64,000 nt of DNA from contig CAXXPV010000003.1 of assembly GCA_963675935.2 (NCBI GenBank), positions 868,001 through 932,000 of the forward strand, given 5' to 3'. Position numbers and translations under genes: made by a program. Positions 1-7,339 of the stretch are shown here, in pieces. How positions within the stretch are numbered: position 1 is the first letter of the stretch; every line of letters starts with the position of its first letter. This DNA is from G963675935 sp963675935 (GTDB lineage Bacteria; Planctomycetota; Planctomycetia; Pirellulales; Thermoguttaceae). The notes beneath the pieces are model-generated. The model did no database searches, was not told the DNA's origin, and saw nothing but the letters and a program-made list of their open reading frames with translations.

Positions 1-483
1 TCCGCCCAGAAACTCGAAGTCCAACGGGCCCGCGCAACGGTAGAGGCTCGTGTGGCCGCCGCTGACGATCAGCCCGATACACGGGAAAACGTCACGCTCG
101 GCAGCCAATCGACAGGCGTATACGTGCGCCTGGAGGTGGTTGACGGCGATCAGCGGGATATTTCGCGCCACGCAGAGCGTTTTTGCGGCCACCAGTCCCA
201 CCAGAAGCGAGCCGGCCAGCCCGGGCGTGTTCGCCACGGCCACCGCACCGATGTCGTCGAGCGTGAGGCTTGCCTGGCGCAACGCTTCGTCGATGACCGG
301 CAAGATACGTTCGAGATGCGCCCGCGAGGCGATTTCCGGCACGACGCCGCCGAACCGGCGGTGCAGTTCATCTTGCGAGGCCACGACCGACGCGAGGATT
401 TCGAGCCGGTCGGTCACGATGGCCGCGGCGGTTTCGTCGCACGAAGATTCGAGGGTGAGGATGTGCATGGCGGACGCATTCAT
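1..483 (-). CDS. tsaD: TsaD, tRNA N6-adenosine threonylcarbamoyltransferase (N-terminal part, cut by window edge)
   Basis: The visible 161 codons are the N-terminal half of the Kae1/TsaD family, whose product transfers the threonylcarbamoyl group to A37 of ANN-decoding tRNAs in the cytoplasm. Seen directly: the opening segment LTLESSCDETAAAIV, the metal-binding motif NHLQAH with two histidines, and the following SGGHTSLY, all in the family order. The C-terminal half lies beyond base 1. Two in-frame starts are possible, at 483 and at 468 (MHILTLESS). The shorter one looks more like typical family members, and neither has a clear ribosome binding site. The gene is upstream of, and on the same strand as, nothing related; the next gene is a toxin-antitoxin pair. 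Confidence 0.93.
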   Translation of the reverse strand, partial: MNASAMHILTLESSCDETAAAIVTDRLEILASVVASQDELHRRFGGVVPEIASRAHLERILPVIDEALRQASLTLDDIGAVAVANTPGLAGSLLVGLVAAKTLCVARNIPLIAVNHLQAHVYACRLAAERDVFPCIGLIVSGGHTSLYRCAGPLDFEFLGG

Positions 484-493
484 CTCAGTCTAT

Positions 494-802
494 TCACCGT
501 TGCCCGTTCTGAAACAACCATTCAATATGCCGTGCCGCGTGGACGACACCGACAACCTCAATGCCGTCGTCCATCGCATAATAGAGGATGACGTAGCTAT
601 CGGCCAGAAAAATTCGCAAACCGGGTCGAAGGTCGTCTCGCAATTCGCCCAATAGAGGCTGGCTGGCAAGCAGGGCAAATTTCTCGTGGAACCGCCGAAG
701 TTGGCGGCTCGCAGCAGGGGGGCTTTCTTGTTCAATTCCGAGGTAGTTCCAAACAGCCTCAAGATCGGCGACTGCCTGCGGCGAGACAACGTAGTGGTTC
801 AT
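494..802 (-). CDS. ParE/RelE-family toxin of a type II toxin-antitoxin pair
   Basis: A 102-residue protein with the ParE/RelE superfamily layout. It has an N-terminal helix hairpin (AVADLEAVWNYLGIEQ), a central arginine region (RPGLRIFLADSYVILYY) and a C-terminal segment with HAARHIEWLF. ParE members poison DNA gyrase, whereas RelE members cut ribosome-bound mRNA; the sequence alone does not decide between these, although the C-terminal RHIEW-like segment is usual for ParE. Its start overlaps the end of the upstream antitoxin gene by four bases (ATGA), the standard coupled arrangement in which the antitoxin is made first. It could also be an inactive relict. Confidence 0.85.
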   Translation of the reverse strand: MNHYVVSPQAVADLEAVWNYLGIEQESPPAASRQLRRFHEKFALLASQPLLGELRDDLRPGLRIFLADSYVILYYAMDDGIEVVGVVHAARHIEWLFQNGQR

Positions 803-1062
803 CCCTTGCTGCTCTCGTAGCGGGCCATGCCCTCAGCCTCAATGCGATCGAAGAACGTCTGCAACTCGGCTTCGCCGCGCAATTCGATTCCTTCTCCGCC
901 GCGCAACTGCCGCGTGCCTTCGTCGATATGGTCGAGAAGTTCTTGACGTCTTCGCAATAAATCGACCGCCTCGTCCAATGCCTCAACGCGATTATGGAAG
1001 ACCCCTCGGGCAACCGCGTGCTCAAGAAACAATTCATTTTGCGGCGAAAGATCGATGCTCAT
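799..1062 (-). CDS. ParD-like antitoxin
   Basis: A protein of 87 residues from the start at 1062 (MSIDLSPQNE). An in-frame start at 1083 would add seven residues that look out of character. The N-terminus fits the short ribbon-helix-helix/ParD opening, in which a beta strand (SIDLSPQNELFLE) precedes a helix. The C-terminal half is charged and helical (HIDEGTRQLRGGEGIEL), as in the toxin-neutralising tails of ParD antitoxins. It overlaps the ParE-like toxin gene by four bases. By analogy with the family it probably binds its own promoter, located upstream of 1062. Confidence 0.8.
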   Translation of the reverse strand: MSIDLSPQNELFLEHAVARGVFHNRVEALDEAVDLLRRRQELLDHIDEGTRQLRGGEGIELRGEAELQTFFDRIEAEGMARYESSKG

Positions 1063-1135
1063 GGCGTCACATCCCTTTCCCATTCAAAATACCCTATTGC
1101 ATGGAAATGGTCAATTCTGCAAACTTGGTTAAATT

Positions 1136-1171
1136 TTATACCTTGCACGGAAAATAGTGAAACATTCTTCC
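1136..1171. repeat. Diverged copy of the ATACCTTGCACGG dispersed repeat
   Basis: The segment beginning TTATACCTTGCACGG and followed about 20 bases later by CATTCTTCCCG resembles the start of the two longer copies at 9554-9632 and 13481-13557. Only the first half is recognisable. It lies in the 240-bp space between the ParD-like gene and the Uma2 gene. Confidence 0.45.
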
Positions 1172-1300
1172 CGGATTGGCAGGTTTGTTTCACTTCCAAC
1201 CGTTCCCTGTATAATCCTGCGCCCCGATGTGGGGGCCAACACTGCTTTGGGTGATTCATAGCTTGACAATTAGTGAAATCCCTCTACGATAGGGGGTGCT

Positions 1301-1843
1301 ATGACTGCCGTTCAACAACTCATGACCGCTGTGGAATTGTTCCAAACGCCCGGCTTGGGTCGGTGCGAGTTGGTGCATGGAGAATTGATTCCCATGACGC
1401 CCGCCGGATTTGAACACGGTCGAATTGCGGCCGAGATCAGTTGGATTCTGAAGGAGTATGTGAAACGTCGCCCGTTGGGGACGGTCACGGGCGCGGAGAC
1501 GGGTTTTCTTATCGCCCGCGATCCCGACACGGTGCGTGCACCCGACGCGGCGTTCATTCGCGCCGAGCGAGTGCCTTTGGCGCCGGTGCGAGGCTATTTT
1601 CCCGAGGCGCCGGACCTGGCGGTCGAAGTTCTTTCGCCCGGCGAGCGAGCGAGCGAAGTGGCGGCCAAAGTTCAAAATTGGCTGGAAGCCGGTTGTCGCA
1701 TGGTCTGGGTGGTCGATCCCGAAACCACGACCGTCACGGTATACCGCGGCCGCGATCAAATCGCCATTCTCGGCGTCTCCGACACGCTCGTCGGCGGCGA
1801 TGTCCTGCCGGATTTCAGTGTGCGGGTGGAAGAGATTTTTTAA
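1301..1843 (+). CDS. Uma2-family (DUF820) PD-(D/E)XK nuclease-fold protein
   Basis: A 180-residue protein of the Uma2/DUF820 family, which is expanded in cyanobacteria and planctomycetes. It shows the family core: ELVHGELIPMTP near residue 24, the acidic pair in APDAAFI near residue 82, and DLAVEVLSPGE near residue 105, followed by KVQNWLEAGCRMVWVVDP. The family has a restriction-endonuclease-like fold and is often annotated as a putative restriction endonuclease, but its cellular role is not established. No methyltransferase partner is nearby. It stands alone between repeats, so it is probably a monocistronic accessory gene. Confidence 0.88.
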   Translation: MTAVQQLMTAVELFQTPGLGRCELVHGELIPMTPAGFEHGRIAAEISWILKEYVKRRPLGTVTGAETGFLIARDPDTVRAPDAAFIRAERVPLAPVRGYFPEAPDLAVEVLSPGERASEVAAKVQNWLEAGCRMVWVVDPETTTVTVYRGRDQIAILGVSDTLVGGDVLPDFSVRVEEIF

Positions 1844-1846
1844 GTC

Positions 1847-1966
1847 GTTTCTGTTGCGGATAGCCTTTTGTCGCCTTTCGCTCCGCGAAAGTAGTGCGAA
1901 TTCATCGCTGCTTTCGCGGAGCGAAAGGCGACAATCCGGCCAACCGCATCTTTCCGCAACAGAAAC
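1847..1966. repeat. Nested inverted repeat (REP/MITE-like element)
   Basis: The outer arms GTTTCTGTTGCGGA (1847-1860) and TCCGCAACAGAAAC (1953-1966) are perfect complements. Inside them are 22-bp perfect arms at 1870-1891 and 1911-1932 that begin GTCGCCTTTCGC. The element begins four bases after the Uma2 stop codon and could fold into a long cruciform or transcript hairpin. Confidence 0.85.
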
Positions 1967-2104
1967 TAAGTCGTAGGGACAGGTCTCATTCCTTCCTCAT
2001 TCAAGATTCCCTATGACACGGGAACGGTCAATCCTCCTGTTGGCGATAGGGCACGGGGTGGTATAATGAATAATGAGTGGTTTTTGTGCATTGCGGAGAA
2101 AAAC

Positions 2105-2335
2105 ATGACATATCGCGGCCATGTGGAAAACGGCGTTGTGGTTCTCGACGAATCGGTAACCATGCCCGAGGGAGCGGCGGTGCAGGTTGACTTTCTCGGC
2201 GAAAGCAAGGAATCCGAGGAAACGGGAACCACGCTTTTAGAGCGGCTTAAGCCGGTGGTCGGCGCTGCGAGAGGGCTGCCACCCGACGCCGCCCTGAATG
2301 TCGATCACTATCTCTACGGACAACCCAAGCAATGA
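2105..2335 (+). CDS. Small antitoxin-like protein paired with a PIN toxin
   Basis: A 76-residue protein starting at MTYRGHVENGVVVLDE. The start at 2105 is preferred because upstream in-frame codons from 2066 give an unlikely extension. The short beta-rich N-terminus (a HVENGVVVLDE block and an MPEGAAVQVDF block) is shared by DUF104/AbrB-like antitoxins that precede PIN-domain genes in planctomycetes and cyanobacteria. Its stop codon overlaps the original start of the downstream PIN gene (ATGA at 2332-2335), supporting a coupled antitoxin-toxin pair. Assignment to an antitoxin family is an inference from the short similarity and the context. Confidence 0.65.
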   Translation: MTYRGHVENGVVVLDESVTMPEGAAVQVDFLGESKESEETGTTLLERLKPVVGAARGLPPDAALNVDHYLYGQPKQ

Positions 2336-2344
2336 CGCCGCGAT

Positions 2345-2734
2345 TTGCCGACACGGCTTTTTTATGTGGCAATTGTGAACCCGCGCGATGCTCTGCATTC
2401 TGCCGCCGAGGAGCTTGCTGCGCACTTTTTGGGTTCCATTATCACCACGGAATACGTGTTGGTTGAGGTTGGAAACTGGCTGGCCCGGTCAGGTGACAGA
2501 CATGTCTTTCTCGAACTGATGGAGCAGATACGTGCTGATGATCGCACGACGGTTGTTCCTGGCGGTTCATCCTTGTTTGAACGCAGTCTTGACCTCTACC
2601 GTCGCCGTCCCGACAAGTCGTGGTCGCTCACCGATTGCATTTCCTTCGTCGTGATGCGGCAACACAGTCTTACCGATGCACTAACTGGAGATCATCATTT
2701 TGAGCAAGCCGGTTTTCGCGTTCTGATGAGTTAA
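2345..2734 (+). CDS. PIN-domain (VapC-like) toxin, frameshifted near its start
   Basis: The body of the protein is a PIN-domain ribonuclease-like toxin: TTEYVLVEVGNWLARSGDR near residue 33, an acidic DLYRRRPDKSWSLTDCISF block and the C-terminal TGDHHFEQAGFRVL. The expected start is the ATG at 2332, overlapping the antitoxin stop, and it reads MTPRFADTAF with the first catalytic aspartate. After the run of six T (2358-2363) the frame must change by +1 to continue as YVAIVNPRDALHS. One fewer T would restore a normal protein. As given, only a TTG start at 2345 keeps the long frame, and it lacks the first aspartate. This is either a sequence error or a recent inactivating insertion. Confidence 0.75.
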   Translation: MPTRLFYVAIVNPRDALHSAAEELAAHFLGSIITTEYVLVEVGNWLARSGDRHVFLELMEQIRADDRTTVVPGGSSLFERSLDLYRRRPDKSWSLTDCISFVVMRQHSLTDALTGDHHFEQAGFRVLMS

Positions 2735-2832
2735 ATGATTGGAGCGGTGATAGGATTTGCTTCCTACAATCGCGTCAATCGTCATAACCGGCACCGCTTG
2801 TCCACGAGTTGCCCGCAACCTATCCTTGCAGT

Positions 2833-2903
2833 GTTTAGCCGGCGGACTTGCCCGCCGCGTTTCGTTTCGCACCCCACGCGGCGAGCAAGCTCGCCGGCTA
2901 AAC
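2833..2903. repeat. GTTTAGCCGGCG dispersed palindromic repeat, copy 1
   Basis: An inverted repeat with ends GTTTAGCCGGCG and CGCCGGCTAAAC, about 71 bp. The same ends occur at 15259-15335, 16796-16873 and 22810-22887, always in intergenic space. Confidence 0.9.
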
Positions 2904-2941
2904 GTTGATGTGTTCCAATGCCGCAAAAAAGGTCTATCGCC

Positions 2942-3745
2942 ATGAGACAGCCGTTGTGCGTAGCGCCGGGCCAACGTGTCCGGCTCCGTGATTTCGACGC
3001 CGCCTACACCGCCGGCATCAAAAATAAAAAAGACGCCCAGGCCGAAATCGACGACAACATCGCCGTCTTGGGCGATTTGGGCTACCGCCTCTACGCCGAA
3101 AGCCGCCGCTCGCTGCTGCTGGTTCTACAAGGCATGGACACCGCCGGCAAGGACGGCACGATCCGCCACGTCATGCAGGGCTTCAATCCGCAAAGCTGCC
3201 AGGTTACGTCGTTCAAACAGCCCAGCATCGACGAGTTGGCCCACGATTTTCTCTGGCGCATCGCCCGAGCCGCGCCGCGCAAGGGCTACATCGGCATCTT
3301 CAACCGCTCGCACTACGAAGACGTGCTGGTTGTTCGGGTGCATGACCTCGTGCCCAAGCAGGAGTGGGAAACCCGGTACGAGCGAATCAATCAGTTCGAA
3401 AAAATGCTCAGCGACGGCGGCGTGACCATTGTCAAGGTGTTTTTGCACATCAGCAAGGACGAGCAGCGCAAGAGGCTTCAGTCGCGGCTCGACGATCCGA
3501 AGAAGCGTTGGAAGTTCAGCCGGGCCGACCTCAAAGAGCGAACATTTTGGAGCGATTACCAGCGTGCCTATGAAGCGGCATTAACCCGCTGCAACACGGA
3601 CCAAGCCCCGTGGCACATCGTGCCGTCGAATCACAAATGGTATCGCAACTTGGTCGTCAGTCGTATTTTGCGGAAATCGCTCGAGCGGATGGCCCCGAAA
3701 TTCCCACCAGCCGAGAAAGGGCTGGATGGGTTGGTGGTGGAGTAA
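2942..3745 (+). CDS. PPK2-family polyphosphate kinase
   Basis: A protein of about 267 residues of the PPK2 polyphosphate:nucleotide phosphotransferase family, which moves phosphate between polyphosphate and nucleotides in the cytoplasm. Visible motifs are the Walker A-like LQGMDTAGKDGTIRHVMQG near residue 60, the Walker B-like block IGIFNRSHYEDVLVVRVHDL near residue 120, and the lid region SRLDDPKKRWKFSRADLKER. The length and the order match the PPK2 family in which one domain is present, not a tandem duplication. An in-frame ATG at 2918 would add eight residues; 2942 is preferred because the family usually begins close to the RQPLCVAPGQ segment. The direction of the reaction (ADP or AMP acceptor) cannot be read from the sequence here. 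Confidence 0.93.
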   Translation: MRQPLCVAPGQRVRLRDFDAAYTAGIKNKKDAQAEIDDNIAVLGDLGYRLYAESRRSLLLVLQGMDTAGKDGTIRHVMQGFNPQSCQVTSFKQPSIDELAHDFLWRIARAAPRKGYIGIFNRSHYEDVLVVRVHDLVPKQEWETRYERINQFEKMLSDGGVTIVKVFLHISKDEQRKRLQSRLDDPKKRWKFSRADLKERTFWSDYQRAYEAALTRCNTDQAPWHIVPSNHKWYRNLVVSRILRKSLERMAPKFPPAEKGLDGLVVE

Positions 3746-3877
3746 AAATAAAGGTGTCAGGGAAAATCCCGTTCGGCACGATTCTTGCTAACATTCAACG
3801 GCATTCAATGCCATAATTTGGGCAAGCATGTTTGCAAACATACGAGGTTGATTTGCCGAAAAAATAGGCAGCCCACA

Positions 3878-3941
3878 AAGGTGACGCAAGGAAAAAATTC
3901 TCCGGATAACCATCCCGCAAACACAGAGCCGAACAGGATTG
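3878..3941 (+). repeat. Dispersed repeat, copy A (pair with 6586-6648)
   Basis: About 64 bp beginning AAGGTGACGCAAGG and ending GCCGAACAGGATTG resembles 6586-6648 with roughly 80 percent identity by eye. It lies between the PPK2 gene and the end of the SUMF1-PEP-CTERM gene. The rest of 3746-3989 shows no gene. Confidence 0.7.
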
Positions 3942-3989
3942 CTCCCGACCCCTTAAATCCTAAACTATGCCAGCTTTAACGTGTCCGCT

Positions 3990-4928
3990 TTAATCGCGTC
4001 CTGGTATCGATTGACGCCGTCTTCGCCATCCGTAGACAAGCAGGCTGAGGGTACTGATGCCGAGGAGTGCTAGGCTACCGGGTTCAGGAATACTTGCCAC
4101 TCGGAAGCCTATGTAGTAGCTGCCATCGACCGTCACGTTGCCGCCGCCTCCATCCGAGGCAACTAAGTCCTGGCTGCTGTTGACCCAACTGCCACCACGT
4201 ATCACCCGAAAGTATCTGTTAATTGGTGTCTCGTTCCATTCCGACACATTTCCGCCCTGGCCCATCGTCCCATAGGGGCTCAACACGCCGGCGTTGTTCA
4301 CTGCGTTAGGCTGACCTTGGTCATACCAGCGATTGAACACCGCATCGAACGCGGTGTCTCCGGCGAAGTTGATTCCATCAGGTACATTGTTGCTTCCGGT
4401 CGGATAGTCGTAGTAGCCCGCACCGCCAGCTTTGTTGGGGTCATAATAGGCCGCTTTGTACCACTCATCCTCGGTCGGGATGAAATACGTCGTACCATGA
4501 GCGGATGCGTAAGCATTATGATCGAGGGCGTTTTCTGTGGCTACGCCATCAACAATCGTGTAATAGCCAGAGTTCGCACTTCCGGTCGTCAGCCAATTAC
4601 AGAATTTTGCTGCCTCGTCCCAGCTTACGTAGGTCGTCGGTTGCAAACCGCTCCAATGGCCCGCGTTCCCGACATTACCATCCGCCGCGATGACAGCCGC
4701 CCACTGATCGGCAGACACTTCGTACTTGCCGATACGATAGTTGTAGCCGACCGCACCATATCCGGGCATCCCGTACCGCGTGTTGGCGGTGTTGCCCGGA
4801 TTGCCCACGCACACGAAATCCATGTTGATAGTTGTGGTGCCGTGCGTGATTGTGTCGGCCTGAGTCACGACAGTGGAAGCCACAATTGTTGCTACCAACA
4901 GACCTCTTGCGATTGCTTTGCCAAACAC
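3990..4928 (-). CDS. Exported SUMF1/formylglycine-generating-enzyme-like protein with PEP-CTERM anchor
   Basis: A 312-residue protein with three parts. First is a signal peptide (residues 1-24, hydrophobic LLVATIVASTVV). Second is a SUMF1/FGE-sulfatase domain (about 35-275), with RIGKYEVSADQWAAV, TYVSWDEAAKFCNWL, PTEDEWYKAAYY, GGNVSEWNE, IRGGSWVNS and the terminal YIGFRVA. Third is a PEP-CTERM sorting tail (IPEPGSLALLGIS, hydrophobic helix, RRRR). FGE-fold proteins with this export signal are common in planctomycetes and are not necessarily active on sulfatases. The two cysteines used by true FGE enzymes are not obvious, so a structural or binding role is possible. The tail predicts processing by an exosortase and export to the cell surface. 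Confidence 0.88.
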   Translation of the reverse strand: MFGKAIARGLLVATIVASTVVTQADTITHGTTTINMDFVCVGNPGNTANTRYGMPGYGAVGYNYRIGKYEVSADQWAAVIAADGNVGNAGHWSGLQPTTYVSWDEAAKFCNWLTTGSANSGYYTIVDGVATENALDHNAYASAHGTTYFIPTEDEWYKAAYYDPNKAGGAGYYDYPTGSNNVPDGINFAGDTAFDAVFNRWYDQGQPNAVNNAGVLSPYGTMGQGGNVSEWNETPINRYFRVIRGGSWVNSSQDLVASDGGGGNVTVDGSYYIGFRVASIPEPGSLALLGISTLSLLVYGWRRRRQSIPGRD

Positions 4929-5066
4929 CTTGCCACCTCCGGTTTAAGACTCACGGCAGTCACATTAATTTGCGGTACGACCACCACATCAAATGAAAGG
5001 AATAAGAATCCCTTCACTCTACATTCTACCCAAAAGGCTGCGGATACGCAATCATCCACTGTAATA

Positions 5067-5205
5067 GTGTGCGGCCATTTTTTCTGGCAAGATCGGTCAT
5101 TCTGAGCGCAGCGAAGAATCTCGCCCGCGCCGCGAGGAAAACGAGATTCTTCGCTGCGCTCAGAATGACGGAGTTGCCTATCTGCCAGAAAATATGGCCG
5201 CACAC
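5067..5205. repeat. Long palindromic element with CATTCTGAGCG core
   Basis: The outer arms GTGTGCGGCCAT (5067 onward) and ATGGCCGCACAC (ending 5205) flank inner arms TCATTCTGAGCGCAGCGAAG and its complement. The inner core recurs in a second element at 29211-29392. It fills most of the space between the SUMF1 gene and the IS4 element. Confidence 0.88.
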
Positions 5206-5224
5206 CTGTAATAAGTTTTGAAAT

Positions 5225-6552
5225 CACTTCTGTCCCATCAAATGCTGACGGAAATTACACAAGCTTAGTATAGGCATGACGTTACGACGCAAAAACATTT
5301 TTTCCGATCTCAATTTGCCGGTAAACTACAGCTATTTTCACTCCGCTGACTCGGAAATGGAAATGGCTCATGCTTACGGGAGAGTTCGTTTTTTCGCAAT
5401 TGATGGCGTTTTTTCCCAAGTACGAATTCAACAAATGCGTCAAGCGTTACCGGGGCGATTATCGCGTCAACAATTTCTCCTGCCGAGATCAGTTTCTCTG
5501 CATGGCGTTCGCGCAACTAACCTGTCGCGAAAGTCTCCGCGATATCGAAACCTGTCTGCGAGCTCTGCAACCGAAACTGTATCATGCCGGGTTTCGCAGC
5601 CTCGTCGCTCGCAATACGCTTGCCAATGCCAATCGACAACGCGACTGGCGGATTTATGCCGACTTCGCTCATGTGTTGATCGCCCGTGCCAAGGAGTTAT
5701 ATCTCCACGACGACATCGGTTTCAAGTTCGAGCAAACCGCCTACGCCTTCGATTCCACCACCGTCGATCTTTGTTTGTCGTTGTTTCCTTGGGCCAAGTT
5801 TCGCCGTCGCAAAAGCGCGGTCAAGCTGCACACGCTGATCGATTTACGCGGCAATATCCCGTGTTTTATCCACTTTTCCACGGGAAAAGTCCACGATGTC
5901 AATGCCCTCGATTATTTGACGTTGGAACCCGGCGCGTTTTACATGATGGATCGCGGCTACGTCGATTATGCGCGGCTGTATCGTTTTACGGTCGAGATGG
6001 CATTCTTCGTCACGCGGGCCAAATCCAACATGAAATACAAGCGGCAACAAATGCGCCGCGTGGACAAATCGACTGGGCTGCGGAGCGACTATCGCGTCGT
6101 GTTGACTGGCGTTCAAGCCGCACTGGATTATCCCGCGCCACTGCGTCGAGTTGCGTATTACGATGTCGAACACAAAAAACGGTTGGTGTTTTTGACCAAC
6201 AATTGGAGCCTGCCCGCGTTGACCATCGCTCGACTGTACAAACGTCGTTGGCAAGTGGAATTGTTCTTCAAATGGATCAAGCAACACCTGCGGATCAAGG
6301 CGTTTTATGGCACGACCTCCAACGCCGTGCAAACTCAAATTTGGATCGCCGTGTGCGTTTACGTCTTGGTGGCGATTGTCAAAAAGGAACTGCGGCTGGG
6401 ATGCAGCATGTATCAAATCTTGCAAATCCTCAGCATTTCACTTTTTGAGAAAGTTCCTATCCAACAAGCACTTACGTCGATTGTTTCGCAAAACGAAAAA
6501 GTCAGTTGCCCTAACCAGTTGGTATTATTCAATTTATGATGGGACAGTAGTG
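5225..6552 (+). mobile_element. Complete IS4-family insertion sequence with 9-bp target duplication
   Basis: The ends are defined by 16-bp inverted repeats, CACTTCTGTCCCATCA (5225-5240) and the complement of CACTACTGTCCCATCA (6537-6552), with one mismatch. TTTTGAAAT occurs immediately outside both ends (5216-5224 and 6553-6561) as a perfect target-site duplication. The element is 1,328 bp and carries one intact transposase gene. Intact ends and an exact duplication suggest a fairly recent insertion. Confidence 0.95.
5370..6539 (+). CDS. IS4-family DDE transposase
   Basis: A 389-residue transposase that appears intact. The catalytic residues follow the DDE pattern of the IS4 family: the first aspartate in YAFDSTTVDLCLSLFPWAKF near residue 130, the second in FYMMDRGYVDYARLY near residue 193, and the Y(2)R(3)E(6)K signature YKRRWQVELFFKWIK near residue 290, which supplies the glutamate. 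It moves the element by cut-and-paste transposition. The start at 5370 is the only ATG in frame near the 5' end. The stop is 13 bp inside the right terminal repeat boundary, as expected for a compact IS. Confidence 0.95.
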   Translation: MLTGEFVFSQLMAFFPKYEFNKCVKRYRGDYRVNNFSCRDQFLCMAFAQLTCRESLRDIETCLRALQPKLYHAGFRSLVARNTLANANRQRDWRIYADFAHVLIARAKELYLHDDIGFKFEQTAYAFDSTTVDLCLSLFPWAKFRRRKSAVKLHTLIDLRGNIPCFIHFSTGKVHDVNALDYLTLEPGAFYMMDRGYVDYARLYRFTVEMAFFVTRAKSNMKYKRQQMRRVDKSTGLRSDYRVVLTGVQAALDYPAPLRRVAYYDVEHKKRLVFLTNNWSLPALTIARLYKRRWQVELFFKWIKQHLRIKAFYGTTSNAVQTQIWIAVCVYVLVAIVKKELRLGCSMYQILQILSISLFEKVPIQQALTSIVSQNEKVSCPNQLVLFNL

Positions 6553-6585
6553 TTTTGAAATATAAAGAGCGAATTAAATGGACAA

Positions 6586-6648
6586 AAGTGACGCAAAGAC
6601 CAATTACTCCGGTTAACCATCTCGCAAACACCCTGCCGAACAGGATTG
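6586..6648 (+). repeat. Dispersed repeat, copy B (pair with 3878-3941)
   Basis: It begins AAAGTGACGCAAAG and ends GCCGAACAGGATTG. Together with copy A it brackets the SUMF1-PEP-CTERM gene and the IS4 element in direct orientation. Confidence 0.7.
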
Positions 6649-6650
6649 TG

Positions 6651-7075
6651 TCAGTCGGCCATGACGCAGCGGCCTTTCGCCCAGGCGCGAAGCCGCTCGA
6701 CGTGCTCCCGCATGACGACCGAAAGCGGCTGCGTGGCGCGCATGGCCGCAAGAATGTGCTCGGTGGTGAATTCCGTCTTTTCGGCGAACGCCGCGTACAG
6801 GCCGGAAATGACCGATTGCTCGATCTCCGCGCCGCTGAGGCCCTCCGACGCCACGACAAGCCGCGGCACGTCAAACCCCCTCTTGTCGCGCTGCCGCTTC
6901 TTCATGTGGATCGAAAAAATCGCCTCGCGTTCCTCCGGTCCTGGTAAATCGACGAAAAAAATCTCGTCGAACCGGCCCTTGCGCATCAATTCCGGCGGCA
7001 ACTGCGATAGATTGTTCGCCGTGGCGATCAAAAAGATCGGGTGGCGATGGTCCTGCATCCACGACAACAGCGGAG
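6651..7075 (-). pseudogene. 5'-truncated Ycf46-like AAA+ ATPase remnant
   Basis: About 140 codons match the C-terminal part of the Ycf46-like AAA+ ATPases: LLSWMQDHRHPIFLIATAN (the sensor 1 region), LPPELMRKGRFDEIFFVDLP with the arginine finger, and the family C-terminus LRAWAKGRC. The Walker A and Walker B portions that should precede are absent. Upstream of about 7075 the sequence changes directly into the terminator and the tRNA-Pro gene. A start at the internal ATG (7058) could be used, but it would give no ATP-binding site. I read it as a deletion or recombination remnant next to a tRNA gene. Confidence 0.82.
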
Positions 7076-7078
7076 AGG

Positions 7079-7115
7079 AAAAAGGGGACGTTCTGCTTTT
7101 TGCGGCAGAACGCCC
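7079..7115 (-). terminator. Rho-independent terminator after tRNA-Pro
   Basis: In the minus direction a GC-rich stem (GGGGCGTTCTGC paired with GCAGAACGTCCCC, loop CGCAAAAA) is followed by TTTTT at 7083-7079. It sits a few bases past the 3' end of the tRNA-Pro gene. Confidence 0.85.
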
Positions 7116-7122
7116 CCTTGTG

Positions 7123-7197
7123 TCGGGGCGACAGGATTCGAACCTGCGACCTTCTGGTCCCAAACCAGACGCGCTAGCCAGACTGCGCCACGCCCCG
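7123..7197 (-). tRNA. tRNA-Pro (anticodon TGG)
   Basis: On the minus strand the seven-base acceptor CGGGGCG pairs with CGCCCCG. The D arm, an anticodon stem TCTGG/CCAGA with loop TTTGGGA, and the T arm with TTCGAAT are all present. The anticodon is TGG (proline). The CCA tail is not encoded in full: the discriminator A is followed by CA. The expected terminator lies just downstream. Confidence 0.95.
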
Positions 7198-7339
7198 TAG
7201 GTTCTCTAATGTTAGCAGATTTAAGACGCCCCGCCAAGTCGGGGTGATGAGGGGTAACGAGGACGATTGGGGGGCGAAACGACAAGACAATGGAAAACAC
7301 ATTCCGCGGGCCGTTGGCCCCCGGCTATTCTCTAATCCC

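Noticed and set aside
2358..2364. Programmed -1 frameshift at TTTTTTA in the PIN gene
   Set aside because: A -1 shift would lead at once to a stop (TGA); the frame needed is +1, so programmed -1 slippage does not explain it.
5276..6448. A 390-codon plus-strand frame overlapping the transposase
   Set aside because: A shifted-frame shadow of the transposase; it lacks the DDE motifs.
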